Shown here piece after piece: positions 9,847 through 18,873 of a DNA stretch of 64,000 bases. The notes beneath the pieces were generated by a model. The model made no database searches and had not been told where the DNA came from. It worked only from the letters and a program-made list of their open reading frames with translations. The stretch comes from Holophagales bacterium (GTDB lineage Bacteria; Acidobacteriota; Thermoanaerobaculia; Multivoradales; Multivoraceae), in NCBI GenBank assembly GCA_009845425.1, contig VXZQ01000006.1, positions 186,001-250,000 on the forward strand, in the 5' to 3' direction. Made by a program: the position numbers and the translations under genes. Every line of letters starts with the position of its first letter. Position 1 is the first letter of the stretch.

Positions 9847-11460
9847 CTAGCCGTTCCCGCGCAGGTCCTCGTAGTAGGCGTCGAAGGCGTCAAGCCGATC
9901 CTTGAGCAGGCCCTGGATGACGCCGATCTTGTCGCTCAGTTCAAGGACGCCATCGGCGTCCGGGTCGTAGACGGGCCAGTCGGGCAGACCGTCCCCGTTG
10001 GGATCGCCGGTGGCCGCGAAGTTCACCCAGTAGCTCGCCATCGTGTCCGCGAGCGTCCTGTCGGTCTCCTCCCAGGCGTGGTTGAAGGGACCGATCTCGT
10101 CCCTCAACTCGCCGCTGAGGTGGAGGTTGTCGAAGGCGTAGGCGATCTCCGCCGCGTGGTAGGAGCCGTAGGTGTCCGCCTCGTCCCATGGCGGCACCCG
10201 GGAGAAGAAGTACATTCGCACGGGTCGTTGTCCGTTGCGGTTCTGCAACCTGGCCCAGGTTCGCATTTGCCAGGCGAAGAACTGATCGGCCGTGTTCTCG
10301 TAGGCGGCCACCCGCGCCTGATCGTCGTTCTCGGCAGGGTAGACCGCGAACATCGCGTCGGCGTGCTCGCCATAGGTGTCCGCTAGCAACTGGCGGTAGT
10401 CAGCGACCGTCGTTCCGGCGGCGCCGGCGAACAGGGCGGTCCCTTCATCGCTGTTGAAGCCCACGATGGTGTCGACGTCGTTCTGCTCGCCGGTGGCGAA
10501 CAGATCGTAGACGTCGCGCGGGAACACCTGCCCGTCGCTGACGCCGACGAAACCGAGCGCTTCGGACGCACTGGCCGCTTCGTAGACCTCCGCGGCGGTG
10601 GCGGCGCGCATGGCCGCGAGGTCGCCGGCGCCGAGGCGCTCAGCGATGCGAGCACCTTCGGACTCCGCGTCTCCAAGCTGCGGCATGGGCCAGAAGATGC
10701 CGCCGCTGTGCCCGATCGCACGATGGAAGAGGCCGGCCGCCAAGGGCGTCGCCGTCAGGTAGTTCACGCTCCAGGAGCCCGCCGACTCGCCGAAGATCGT
10801 GACCCGGCCCGGGTCTCCGCCGAAGGCGGCGATGTTCGCCTGCACCCACTCGAGCGCGGCGATCTGGTCCAGGATGCCGTAGTTCCCGGACGCTCCCAAC
10901 TCGTTCTCGGCCGAGAGTTCCGCGTGAGCCAGGAAGCCCATCGGCCCGAGCCGGTAGTTGATCGTCACCAGCACGAGGCCGCGCTCGGCCAGGCTCTCCC
11001 CGTCGTAGAGGAGAGTGCTTCCGGAGCCGGTCTGGAGGCCGCCTCCGTGGATCCACACCATGACCGGAAGAGCTGCTTCGGCGTGTTCGGCGCCGGTCCA
11101 GACGTTCAGGTAGAGACAGTCCTCGCTGCGTTCGATCTCGCCGGTGTCGTAGAAGGAACCGGGTGGAGACAGCGGTTGCCAGCAGGAGGCGGAGAACTCC
11201 GTGGCGTCGCGGTTGCCCTCCCAGGCGGCAGCCGGCTGGGGTGGCCGCCAGCGGAGGTCACCGACCGGCGGCGCCGCGAACGGGATGCCGGCGAACTTGA
11301 GGACTCCGGACTCGAGTGCCTGGCCCTCGACCGCTCCGAGTGCCGTGTTCACGGTCGTCGTCAGGGGCTCGACCTGCTCGCCGCCGCACGCCAGCGTCAG
11401 CGCAAGGCCGGCCCCCAGGATCGCTCCGCCGGCGCGGCGGGTTGTCGCGTTGGTCGACAT
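9847..11460 (-). CDS. Carboxylesterase type B lipoprotein
   Basis: 537 residues, the size of para-nitrobenzyl esterases. An N-terminal lipoprotein signal ends in LTLAC with Cys25 as the lipidation residue. The alpha/beta-hydrolase carries VMVWIHGGG (oxyanion hole), SEDCLYLNVW, and the nucleophile elbow GESAG with Ser226. It would hydrolyse ester bonds at the periplasmic or outer-membrane surface; the substrate is not evident. Its stop faces the stop of the RRM gene's upstream region. The start lies 4 bases after the msrB stop, so msrB and this esterase probably share a transcript. Confidence 0.93.
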   Translation of the reverse strand: MSTNATTRRAGGAILGAGLALTLACGGEQVEPLTTTVNTALGAVEGQALESGVLKFAGIPFAAPPVGDLRWRPPQPAAAWEGNRDATEFSASCWQPLSPPGSFYDTGEIERSEDCLYLNVWTGAEHAEAALPVMVWIHGGGLQTGSGSTLLYDGESLAERGLVLVTINYRLGPMGFLAHAELSAENELGASGNYGILDQIAALEWVQANIAAFGGDPGRVTIFGESAGSWSVNYLTATPLAAGLFHRAIGHSGGIFWPMPQLGDAESEGARIAERLGAGDLAAMRAATAAEVYEAASASEALGFVGVSDGQVFPRDVYDLFATGEQNDVDTIVGFNSDEGTALFAGAAGTTVADYRQLLADTYGEHADAMFAVYPAENDDQARVAAYENTADQFFAWQMRTWARLQNRNGQRPVRMYFFSRVPPWDEADTYGSYHAAEIAYAFDNLHLSGELRDEIGPFNHAWEETDRTLADTMASYWVNFAATGDPNGDGLPDWPVYDPDADGVLELSDKIGVIQGLLKDRLDAFDAYYEDLRGNG

Positions 11461-11464
11461 CGTT

Positions 11465-11926
11465 TCAGTCCTCTCTGTCTGGGGCGTTGTGTCCAGTGTC
11501 CGGATCGCGCGCCGGCGCCGGGCGGAAGCGCAGGGCGACGCCGTTGTTGCAGTAACGCAGGCCAGTGGGCGCCGGCCCGTCGTTGAAGACGTGGCCCTGG
11601 TGGCCGCCGCACCGGGTGCAGTGGTACTCGGTTCGGGGGACGATCAGCTTGAAGTCCCGCTTCGTGTCCACGGCCCCGGCGATGGGCTCGAAGAAGCTGG
11701 GCCAGCCGGTGCCACTGTCGAACTTCGCATCCGACCGGAACAGCTCGGCGCCGCAGCCGGCGCAGAGGAAGATGCCGCTCCGGCACTCATGGTTGAGCGC
11801 CGAAGTGAAAGGGCGTTCGGTTGCCTCCCGCCGCAGAACCCGGAACTCCTCGTCGCCGAGTCTTGCCCGCCATTCGGATTCGGGGAGGTTGAGCCGGCCG
11901 CTCGCTCGGCAATCCTCGGTCGTCAT
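11465..11926 (-). CDS. msrB: Peptide-methionine (R)-S-oxide reductase
   Basis: 153 residues. MsrB reduces methionine-R-sulfoxide in proteins. Visible features: the first zinc CxxC (CAGCG), FDSGTGWPSF, the second zinc CxxC in CTRCGGHQGHVFNDGP, and the catalytic cysteine in RYCNNGVAL. The resolving cysteine of some MsrB types was not assigned. There is no signal peptide, so it acts in the cytoplasm. It is the first gene of a pair with the esterase lipoprotein 4 bases downstream and is divergent from the selenoprotein gene, a redox neighbour. Confidence 0.95.
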   Translation of the reverse strand: MTTEDCRASGRLNLPESEWRARLGDEEFRVLRREATERPFTSALNHECRSGIFLCAGCGAELFRSDAKFDSGTGWPSFFEPIAGAVDTKRDFKLIVPRTEYHCTRCGGHQGHVFNDGPAPTGLRYCNNGVALRFRPAPARDPDTGHNAPDRED

Positions 11927-11979
11927 GCAGCGGGCATCCTATCTTGGGGCAGAATGGCGTGAACCAGGGAGAATGAGGC

Positions 11980-12876
11980 ATGACGACACGACGACCGCCG
12001 GTGGACCACATCGTCCGTACGCGCGACCTCTACTCGAGGCTGGGTCACGATCCCTATCGATGGGTTCGCAGCGATGATCCGCCTCCGTGGACCGAGCTTG
12101 CGAAGCCTCTGCGGGAGTGTCGAGTGGGGCTGGTGGGCTCCGGTGGTGTGTATCGGGCGGGCCAGGTCGCCTTCCACCATCGGGACGACATCTCGCTGCG
12201 AGTGATCGATACGTCGGTTCCCGTTTCAGAACTGCGGACGAGCCACTTCGCCTACGACCAGACCGACGCGCGTACGGACCCGAACGTCGTCTTTCCGGTC
12301 GACACGTTGCGCACCCTCGTGGCGGAGGGCGTGATTGGCGAGCTGTCGCCGCGCGCCTATGCCTTTATGGGGGGGATCTACTCGGCCCGCCGCGTTCGGG
12401 ATGCACTGGCTCCGGAGATCAGCCGCCGGCTCGCTGAGGACCAGGTCGATCTGGCGTTGCTGGTTCCCGTGTGACCGGTCTGCCATCAGTCCGTGGGATT
12501 GATAGCGCGTCGAGTCGAGGCGGATGGGATTCCGACCACGTCGCTGACTTCCGCCCTCTCGATCACCCGCTCGGTCAACCCTCCTCGCGCCGTCTTTCTC
12601 GACTATCCCCTCGGTCACACGGCGGGGAAGGCGAAGGACCCGGCGCTGCAGCGGGAGATCGTCGCCGCCGCGCTTGCGGCCGTGGACGAGCTGGCGCAGC
12701 CGGGCGCGGTGAAGATGCTGCCGTATCGCTGGTCGCGCGATGACGACTGGAAGCGTGAAACGATGCTGAACGGCGATACCCGGAGCCATCGGTCGAGCAG
12801 CCCGGAGTACCAATGCGAGGCCGACCGAGCGCTGGCGGCGGCCGCGGGGGACTGTCCCACCTGCATCTTCCTGTGA
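11980..12876 (+). CDS. Probable selenoprotein, PrdB/GrdB (glycine/betaine/proline reductase selenoprotein B) family, UGA read as Sec165
   Basis: The frame from ATG 11980 stops at TGA 12472-12474 after 164 codons, but the same frame continues open to TGA 12874-12876 with family-like protein throughout. Reading the internal TGA as selenocysteine gives 298 residues with the motif VPVUPVCHQSVGLIARR, a UxxC redox pair. N-terminal landmarks are VGLVGSGGVYR, SHFAYDQTDARTDPNVVFPVD and ELSPRAYAFMGG, as in the PrdB/GrdB group; the C-terminal half has FLDYPLGHTAGKAKDPALQ. Members of this family in reductase complexes cleave C-N bonds using a selenol, but no grd or prd partners are nearby, so a stand-alone reductase is more likely. 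A hairpin at the correct distance is listed separately. No sel genes are in the window. Confidence 0.82.
12472..12511 (+). promoter_or_regulatory. Candidate bacterial SECIS element following UGA 12472-12474
   Basis: Directly after the in-frame UGA, bases 12482-12492 can pair with 12496-12506: eleven positions with one C-A mismatch and one G-T wobble, closing a GTG apical loop at 12493-12495. Counting the U of UGA as 1, the loop G and U fall at positions 22 and 23, next to the 23 and 24 known for the E. coli fdhF SECIS, whose loop GU is recognised by SelB. The pairing was found by eye and not folded computationally. Confidence 0.65.
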
Positions 12877-13116
12877 GGCCGGGTACGGAGCGTCGCCCGA
12901 GCGAAGGTGGCGCCGGGCGGTACGACACGCTCGCACCACCCGGCGCCGAACGGGTCCGTGCCTTGCCCCTTTGTGGCACGAGCCCGTTCATATGTACGAA
13001 CAGAAACGGCCGGAGTTCGATCCGGATTCCCGATTCTTGCTGTCGGAGGGAGGCCAGGGGCCTGACGTCTGTCTGACGGGAATCTGACCGGAGCCCCCAG
13101 CGCCCCGCCAGCTCCT
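12877..13116. other. Intergenic region, no gene seen
   Basis: 240 bases between the selenoprotein stop and the convergent membrane-protein stop. It contains an imperfect palindrome, GTTC-8 bases-GAAC, at 12986-13001 in a locally AT-rich patch. No ribosome site with a credible frame and no tRNA fold was seen. Confidence 0.5.
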
Positions 13117-13470
13117 TCAGAACGGCTTGTACAGCGACAGGTAGGCGGCGACCGCCGCCAGCAGCGGCAGGATGACGACCAGCGGCTTGGCCAGGGCCTG
13201 GTTGCGATAGGGCAGCGTGAGCGCGGCTCCGAAGCACAACCAGATCACCAGCTTCGCCCAGGCCCAACCGGGCAGGCTGGCGCCGAGCATGCCGAAACCG
13301 GCTACGACGCTCAGGACCAGGCCGACTCCGTGCATGGCGGCGAGCAGGCCGCGCAGCTGGTTGTCCTCCCTGCGACCGCCGTTCGCGGCGTGAACCGCCA
13401 CGCCGCCCGCGGCGGCAAGCACCATGACCGCTCCGAGCACGTGCAGGAGCTTGTAGACCATGTAGGGCAC
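13117..13470 (-). CDS. Small four-helix membrane protein, function unknown
   Basis: 117 residues with four predicted transmembrane segments (about 5-27, 43-62, 70-86, 95-112). It contains [16 protein letters not shown] and [16 protein letters not shown], reminiscent of small invertase- or SirB-like integral membrane families but without a diagnostic motif. The second in-frame ATG (residue 4) is an equally good start. It is divergent from inositol oxygenase, 56 bases apart. Confidence 0.7.
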   Translation of the reverse strand: MPYMVYKLLHVLGAVMVLAAAGGVAVHAANGGRREDNQLRGLLAAMHGVGLVLSVVAGFGMLGASLPGWAWAKLVIWLCFGAALTLPYRNQALAKPLVVILPLLAAVAAYLSLYKPF

Positions 13471-13526
13471 TCTCGGGTCGGGTCCTCCCCAGGTTGGTGG
13501 GGCCTCGGCCTGTTAGCGTATCGCCA

Positions 13527-14378
13527 ATGGTGCCGCTCGAGCGACTCGACGACTGGGACGACTTCGTTGCCGAGCTCTATCCGACCCCGGTGGAATCGGG
13601 CGGCAAGCGGCGGGAGGACTACCGGGACTTCGAGGCACCCCCCCGCGACTCGGTGCGCGAGTTCTACCGGCTGAATCACCGGAACCAGACTTGGGACTTC
13701 GTCCAGGGCAAGAAGGCGGAGTACCTCACGCTCGACCGGGCTGAACTCCCGGCGTGGGAGGCGCTCGAGTTCCTGAACACGCTGGTGGACGATTCGGACC
13801 CCGATCTGGACCTCTCGCAGCTCGACCACCTGTTGCAGACGGCCGAGGCGATCCGGGCCGACAGCCATCCGGACTGGTTCGTGCTGGCCGGACTGGTACA
13901 CGACCTGGGCAAGGTGCTCTGCCTGTGGGGCGAGCCGCAATGGGCGGTGGTCGGCGACACGTTTCCGGTTGGCTGCGCGTTCTCGGACCGGATCGTCTAT
14001 CCGGAGCTGTTCGAGGGCAACCCGGACACGGCGAATCCGACCTACTCGACACCTCTCGGGGTGTACGAACCGGGTTGCGGCCTGGACCAGGTCCACCTGT
14101 CCTGGGGGCACGACGAGTACCTCTACCAGGTGCTCCGCGACTACCTGCCGGAGCCCGCTCTCTACATGATCCGCTACCACTCCTTCTACGCATGTCACAG
14201 CGAGGGCGTGTACCGGGAGTTGATGAACGACCGTGACCGCGAGATGTTCGCCTGGGTACGGCTCTTCAACGGCTACGACCTGTACTCCAAGAGCGACCAT
14301 CCGCCGGATACGGCCGAACTGAGGCCGTACTACCAGGGGCTGATCGACCGGTACCTGCCGGCGAAGCTGAACCTCTAG
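13527..14378 (+). CDS. Inositol oxygenase (MIOX family)
   Basis: 283 residues, the same length as eukaryotic MIOX. It would convert myo-inositol and O2 to D-glucuronate with a mixed-valent di-iron site. Visible HD-type ligands: the His-Asp pair in [10 protein letters not shown], the His in [10 protein letters not shown] and in [11 protein letters not shown], and the Asp in [25 protein letters not shown] and [17 protein letters not shown] match the animal enzyme closely. ATG 13527 is chosen over an upstream TTG at 13494 because the protein aligns from there. No inositol catabolic cluster surrounds it, though an Rbs-type ABC importer lies 3.5 kb downstream. Confidence 0.93.
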   Translation: MVPLERLDDWDDFVAELYPTPVESGGKRREDYRDFEAPPRDSVREFYRLNHRNQTWDFVQGKKAEYLTLDRAELPAWEALEFLNTLVDDSDPDLDLSQLDHLLQTAEAIRADSHPDWFVLAGLVHDLGKVLCLWGEPQWAVVGDTFPVGCAFSDRIVYPELFEGNPDTANPTYSTPLGVYEPGCGLDQVHLSWGHDEYLYQVLRDYLPEPALYMIRYHSFYACHSEGVYRELMNDRDREMFAWVRLFNGYDLYSKSDHPPDTAELRPYYQGLIDRYLPAKLNL

Positions 14379-14415
14379 CGTTGAACCCGAGGTCTATTGG
14401 CGGCGCCGGCTGCGG

Positions 14416-15870
14416 CTACTCGAACCGCATCAGCGCCGCCACTGCGAGGATGAGCATCGCAACGAGGTAGAGCTTGACCATCGCGGGCAGGATGAACCGC
14501 AGCCAGCGCTGGTAGGGAATGCGCGCCAGGAGCAGCATGCCCATGAGCAGGGCGTTCGTGGGGACGATCAGGTTCATCAACCCGTCGCCGAGCTGATAGG
14601 CGAGCACGGACGTCTCGCGGCCGACCCCGGTGAGGTCGGCGAGCGGCGCCATGATCGGCATCGTCACGTAGGCCTGGCCGCTGCCCGAGGGAATCAGGAA
14701 GTTGCAGACGCTCTGCACGCCCAGCATGCCCCAGGCGGCGACGACGGCAGCGCCGGAACCCAGGGCCTCCGCCCGCTCGAGCAGCGAGGCGATGCCGTGG
14801 ATCACGGTGTCGATGACCCGGGCGTCCGAGAGCACGACCTCGATCGTGCGCGCGAAGCCGATCAGCAGGGCGGTCCCGGTCAGTTCGGCGGCGCCGCTGG
14901 TGAAGGCCCTGGCGGTCCGGTTCGCCGACACCCGGCCCAGGACGGCCGAGATGATCGTCACGCCCAGAAAGAGCGCCGCGAGTTCGACCAGGTACCAGCC
15001 GTGCACGTTGACGCCCCAGATGAAGACGCCGATCATGGCGGCGAAGGAGCCGAGGATGCCGAGCCGGGCCGGCGTGAGATCGGCGGCGCTCAGTTCGTGT
15101 GCGCCGCCGGAGTAGTCGATGTCACGCACAAGGCTCCGTTCCGGGTCGGTTTCGATGCGGCGCGCGTAGCGAAGGATGTGGTGGATTCCGATGACCAGCA
15201 TGACGGCCAGCAGCGCCCAGCGAAGTCCGAAGCCGGTGCTCGGGTCCTGGCCGGCGATGTCCTTGGCGATCATCACGGTGAACGGGTTGATCGCCGCGGT
15301 GCCGTAGCCGATCCCGGCGCCGAGGTAGACCATGCCGAGAGCCACGACCGCGTCCATTCCGAGCGCGATGCACATGGCGACCAGGATCGGAACGAAGGGC
15401 ATGTACTCCTCGGCCATGCCGATCGTCGACGAGCCGACCGCGAACAGGGTCGTCATGCCGCCGACGAGCAGGATCGGGCGTCCGCCAAGGGCCCTGATCG
15501 CGGCGCCAATCGCGGCGTCGATTGCGCCGGTGGCGCGAATGACGCCAATCGCGCCGCCGACCAGGAAAACGAAGAAGATGATCTCGGCGGCAGCTTCGAG
15601 CCCGCGGGGCACCTTGGTCAGGGCGGCATGCCAGGGCAGGGGCGCGGCTTCCACCGCGTGGTAGGTGCCGGCCAGCACCTGCCGGCCGTCGCGTTCGTAC
15701 TCGCCTGCGGGCAGCACGTAGGTGAGGACCTGCGCCGCCACGATCATGGCGAAGATCAGCACCAGGGCTTCCGGGAACTCACGCGGCGCGTTCCGCGCCG
15801 CGTGAGTCTCACTCGGCGGGCGCGGCTGCCGCGCGCGTCGATGACAACCGCTTCCGCTGGCGCTGGTCAT
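14416..15870 (-). CDS. YfcC/C4-dicarboxylate-anaerobic-carrier-like permease
   Basis: 484 residues with about 12 hydrophobic segments. Family landmarks: VLTYVLPAGEYERDG after the first helix, GGAIGVIRATGAIDAAI, SSTIGMAEEYMPFVPI, AGIGYGTAAINPFTVMIAKDIAG, and the C-terminal repeat FLIPSGSGQAYVTMPIMAPLADLTGV with LGDGLMNLIVPTNALLMG. YfcC-type carriers move carboxylates or peptides across the inner membrane; substrate is not predictable. The first 30 residues are Arg/Pro rich and a later start is possible. It follows the peptide ABC ATPase by 19 bases in the same direction, so the two may be co-transcribed. Confidence 0.87.
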   Translation of the reverse strand: MTSASGSGCHRRARQPRPPSETHAARNAPREFPEALVLIFAMIVAAQVLTYVLPAGEYERDGRQVLAGTYHAVEAAPLPWHAALTKVPRGLEAAAEIIFFVFLVGGAIGVIRATGAIDAAIGAAIRALGGRPILLVGGMTTLFAVGSSTIGMAEEYMPFVPILVAMCIALGMDAVVALGMVYLGAGIGYGTAAINPFTVMIAKDIAGQDPSTGFGLRWALLAVMLVIGIHHILRYARRIETDPERSLVRDIDYSGGAHELSAADLTPARLGILGSFAAMIGVFIWGVNVHGWYLVELAALFLGVTIISAVLGRVSANRTARAFTSGAAELTGTALLIGFARTIEVVLSDARVIDTVIHGIASLLERAEALGSGAAVVAAWGMLGVQSVCNFLIPSGSGQAYVTMPIMAPLADLTGVGRETSVLAYQLGDGLMNLIVPTNALLMGMLLLARIPYQRWLRFILPAMVKLYLVAMLILAVAALMRFE

Positions 15871-15889
15871 GCGGTCGCTTGCGGAGTGG

Positions 15890-17779
15890 TCAGTTCGCCT
15901 GGCGTCGCCTGCGCGCTTCGCGGCGTTGCTGCTGGCGGCTCTCGATGTTGGCGATGGAGTCGTCCGGGACGGCCTCGATCAGGCGGCGGGTGTACTCCTC
16001 GCGGGGCGTCATGTAGATCGCCTCGGACGGTCCCTGTTCCACGATCCTGCCGTCGAGCATCACCGCCATCATGTCGGACATGAACTTGACCACCGACAGG
16101 TCGTGGCTGATGAAGATGTAGGTCAGGTCGCGCTCTTCCTGCAGGTCCTTGAGCAGGTTCAGCACCTGCGCCTGCACCGAGACGTCGAGCGCGGACACGG
16201 ACTCGTCGCAGATGATCAGCTTCGGCTGGACCGCCAGCGCGCGGGCCACCGAAATCCGCTGGCGCTGGCCGCCGGAGAACTCGTGAGGGTAGCGGCGGAG
16301 GTGGCCGGTCTCCATGCCGACCTCTTCGAGCAGTCGGGCCGCCCGGTCGCGGCGGTCGCTCCGGCCGTCGCCGATCTTGTGGATCGCCATGGCTTCGCTG
16401 AGCATGGCCTCGACCGTCATGCGCGGGTTGAGCGACGAGTAGGGATCCTGGAGGATGATCTGCATCCTCCCGCGCAGGGACCTCAGGCGGCTCGACGGGA
16501 TCGTGGTCACGTCCTGGTCCTCGAACCGGACCGTTCCGCCGGTGATGTCGATTAGCCGCAGCAGCGCCAGACCGGTCGTCGTCTTTCCGCAGCCGGATTC
16601 CCCGACCAGTCCCAGGGTCTGACCGGGGTAGACGTCGAAGGAGATGCCGTCAACGGCCTTGACGTCCCCGACCTGCCGGCGCAGGAAGCCGCTCTTGATG
16701 GGGTAGTAGACCCTCAGATCGCGAACCTGAAGCAGCGGCTCGATGCCGTCGGCCACCCGGTCGCCGGGTCCGGGGTTCCCGGCGTAGCCGAGGTCCTCGA
16801 GCGCGCGCTGCGGGTGGAGCAGGCGCCCGCGTCCCCGCCCGACGAGCTGGTCCAGCGATTCCGGCGTCAGTTCGCGCTCGGTGATCCGGATCTCGTCTCC
16901 GTCGCCCTCGTCGTCCACGTCCATGAAGTCGGCGACCGTGGGCAGACGGCGAAAGTCGCGGTCGAGGTGCGGCCGGCAGGCGAGCAGCCCCTTGGTGTAG
17001 GGGTGCCGGGGATTGCCGAACACTTCAGTCACCGCGCCGCGCTCGACGATCCGGCCTCGGAACATGACCGCGATCCGGTCGGCGATCTCTGCGATCACGC
17101 CCAGGTCATGGCTGATGAACAGGATGGACATGCCACGCTCGTCGCGAAGCCGGCGGATCAGGTCGAGGATCTGGGCCTGGATCGTGACGTCCAGGGCCGT
17201 CGTCGGCTCATCGGCGATCAGCAGCTTCGGGTTGCACGACAGCGCCATGGCGATCATCACGCGCTGCTTCTGGCCGCCCGACATTTCGTGCGGATAGGTG
17301 TCGATTCGGCGCTCGGGCTCCGGGATACCGACCTCTTCGAACAGCTCGATCGTTCGCTGGCGGGCCTGTTTGCGGTTCATGCCGAGGTGTACGCGAAGCG
17401 CTTCGCCCACTTGGTCACCGACCCGGAAGACCGGGTTCAGCGACGTGCCGGGCTCCTGGAAGATCATCCCGATGTCCTTGCCGCGGAGATCCCGCATCTC
17501 GCGGTTGGGAAGATGGACCAGGTCGCGGCCGAACCAGGCGATCTCGCCGGTCTCGATGCTGGCCGTGCTCTCGAGCAGGCGCATCACCGACAGCGAGGTG
17601 ACGGATTTGCCGGAGCCCGATTCACCGACCAGGCCGAGCGTCTCGCCCTCTTCGATCGCCAGGTCGATGTCGTCGACCGCCCGGACCGTCTCGTGCTTGC
17701 CGTGGAAGTAGGTCCGCAGTTCGCGGATCTCCAGCAGGGGTGTTGCCGCGGCCGACGAGGCCACACCGGTTTCGGTCAT
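15890..17779 (-). CDS. Fused double-NBD peptide ABC transporter ATPase (DppD-DppF / GsiA type)
   Basis: 629 residues holding two complete oligopeptide-type ABC ATPase domains. NBD1 has Walker [15 protein letters not shown], signature MSGGQKQR and Walker [16 protein letters not shown]2 has [22 protein letters not shown] and [12 protein letters not shown]. Note that Walker B of the second half reads DES instead of DEP, which is tolerated. Each NBD is followed by the C-terminal extension typical of Opp/Dpp ATPases ([13 protein letters not shown] and [13 protein letters not shown]). It would energise uptake of peptides or glutathione. No permease or binding protein is adjacent, so its partners must be encoded elsewhere. 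Confidence 0.93.
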   Translation of the reverse strand: MTETGVASSAAATPLLEIRELRTYFHGKHETVRAVDDIDLAIEEGETLGLVGESGSGKSVTSLSVMRLLESTASIETGEIAWFGRDLVHLPNREMRDLRGKDIGMIFQEPGTSLNPVFRVGDQVGEALRVHLGMNRKQARQRTIELFEEVGIPEPERRIDTYPHEMSGGQKQRVMIAMALSCNPKLLIADEPTTALDVTIQAQILDLIRRLRDERGMSILFISHDLGVIAEIADRIAVMFRGRIVERGAVTEVFGNPRHPYTKGLLACRPHLDRDFRRLPTVADFMDVDDEGDGDEIRITERELTPESLDQLVGRGRGRLLHPQRALEDLGYAGNPGPGDRVADGIEPLLQVRDLRVYYPIKSGFLRRQVGDVKAVDGISFDVYPGQTLGLVGESGCGKTTTGLALLRLIDITGGTVRFEDQDVTTIPSSRLRSLRGRMQIILQDPYSSLNPRMTVEAMLSEAMAIHKIGDGRSDRRDRAARLLEEVGMETGHLRRYPHEFSGGQRQRISVARALAVQPKLIICDESVSALDVSVQAQVLNLLKDLQEERDLTYIFISHDLSVVKFMSDMMAVMLDGRIVEQGPSEAIYMTPREEYTRRLIEAVPDDSIANIESRQQQRREARRRRQAN

Positions 17780-17878
17780 CGGCGTGACTCTATCCGGCCC
17801 CCTCCGGGGTCGCGTGTCACAATCTGGCCTTCAGGTTGTCAGAACGTCGAGGGAGGTCGGAGCGATGGGGAAGGGACT

Positions 17879-18850
17879 GTGAAGCGGGCGCTGGCCGGGA
17901 CAGTGGCCGTCGCGTTCGGCTGCGCGCTCGGCGCCTGCGCCGGCGGCACGGACGGGGGCGAGAGCGGCAGCATTGCGCGGGGCACGATCGGCTACTCGGC
18001 GATGACGCTCAAGAACCCGTTCTTCAAGATCGTCGCCGACAGTCTGACCGCCGAGGCGGAGCGCCACGGCTTCGACGTCGTCGTCACCGATGCCGAGCGC
18101 GACGTGAACCGCCAGTCGCAGCAGGTCGACAACTTCCTGGCCTCCGGCGTCGCCGCGATCGTCCTCAACCCCGTGGACCGGATCGCCATCGGACCGGCGG
18201 TGCGGCGGGCGAACGAAGCCGGGGTGCCGGTGTTCACGTCCGACCTCCAGGCCGTCGCCGAGGGCGTCGAGATCGCGGGTCATGTCGGCACCGACAACTA
18301 CCAGGGAGGGCTGCTGGCAGGCGAGGCCATGATCGAGGCGCTCGGCGAGGCTGGCGGCGAGGTGCTCGTGCTGCACTTCAAGCAGGCGAACTCCTGCGTC
18401 CTCCGGGTGGACGGCTTCCGCCACGCGATCGCGGAGTACAACCGCGATCGGACCGAGGGCCGGATCGAGATCGTGGCCGAACTCGAGGGCGGCGGCCTGC
18501 GCGACGAGGGTTACCGGGCGATGGCGGACGGCATCCAGGCCTATCCGGATCTCGCCGGCGTGTTCGCGATCAACGATCCCTCGGCACTGGGCGCGCGCAC
18601 AGCGCTGGAGCAGGCGGGACGCGCGGATCAGGTCAGGATTGTCGGCTTCGACGGCGAGATCGCGGGTCGGGAGGCGATCCGGGACGGGAAGATCTACGCC
18701 GATCCGATCCAGTACCCGGACCGGATGGGCGTCATGACGGTGCAGAACATCGTGAGCTACCTCGACGGCGAGGACTTCGAGCGCGTCCACCTGATCCCGA
18801 CGGAGCTCTACCGGCAGGCCGACGCCGAGCAGGATCCGACACTCGACTAG
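17879..18850 (+). CDS. Sugar ABC transporter substrate-binding lipoprotein (RbsB-like)
   Basis: 323 residues from GTG 17879, which has GGGGAAGGG just upstream. The signal ends in LGACAGG, a lipobox with Cys21. The mature part is a type I periplasmic binding protein: IGYSAMTLKNPFFKIVADS, NFLASGVAAIVLNPVD, GHVGTDNYQGGLLAGE and VFAINDPSALGARTALEQ. It captures a pentose, hexose or cyclitol and delivers it to the permease. First gene of a three-gene importer with the ATPase 23 bases downstream. The open frame extends far upstream but only antisense to the peptide ATPase. Confidence 0.92.
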   Translation: MKRALAGTVAVAFGCALGACAGGTDGGESGSIARGTIGYSAMTLKNPFFKIVADSLTAEAERHGFDVVVTDAERDVNRQSQQVDNFLASGVAAIVLNPVDRIAIGPAVRRANEAGVPVFTSDLQAVAEGVEIAGHVGTDNYQGGLLAGEAMIEALGEAGGEVLVLHFKQANSCVLRVDGFRHAIAEYNRDRTEGRIEIVAELEGGGLRDEGYRAMADGIQAYPDLAGVFAINDPSALGARTALEQAGRADQVRIVGFDGEIAGREAIRDGKIYADPIQYPDRMGVMTVQNIVSYLDGEDFERVHLIPTELYRQADAEQDPTLD

Positions 18851-18873
18851 GGCTTCGGCCTGCCGGCAGCCAC

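Noticed and set aside
12986..13001. GTTC-8 bases-GAAC palindrome as a LexA site
   Set aside because: The spacing does not match known LexA operators and it does not precede a gene start.
16814..17878. Upstream extension of the sugar-binding protein frame
   Set aside because: It is the complement of the peptide ABC ATPase; the signal peptide and ribosome site place the start at GTG 17879.
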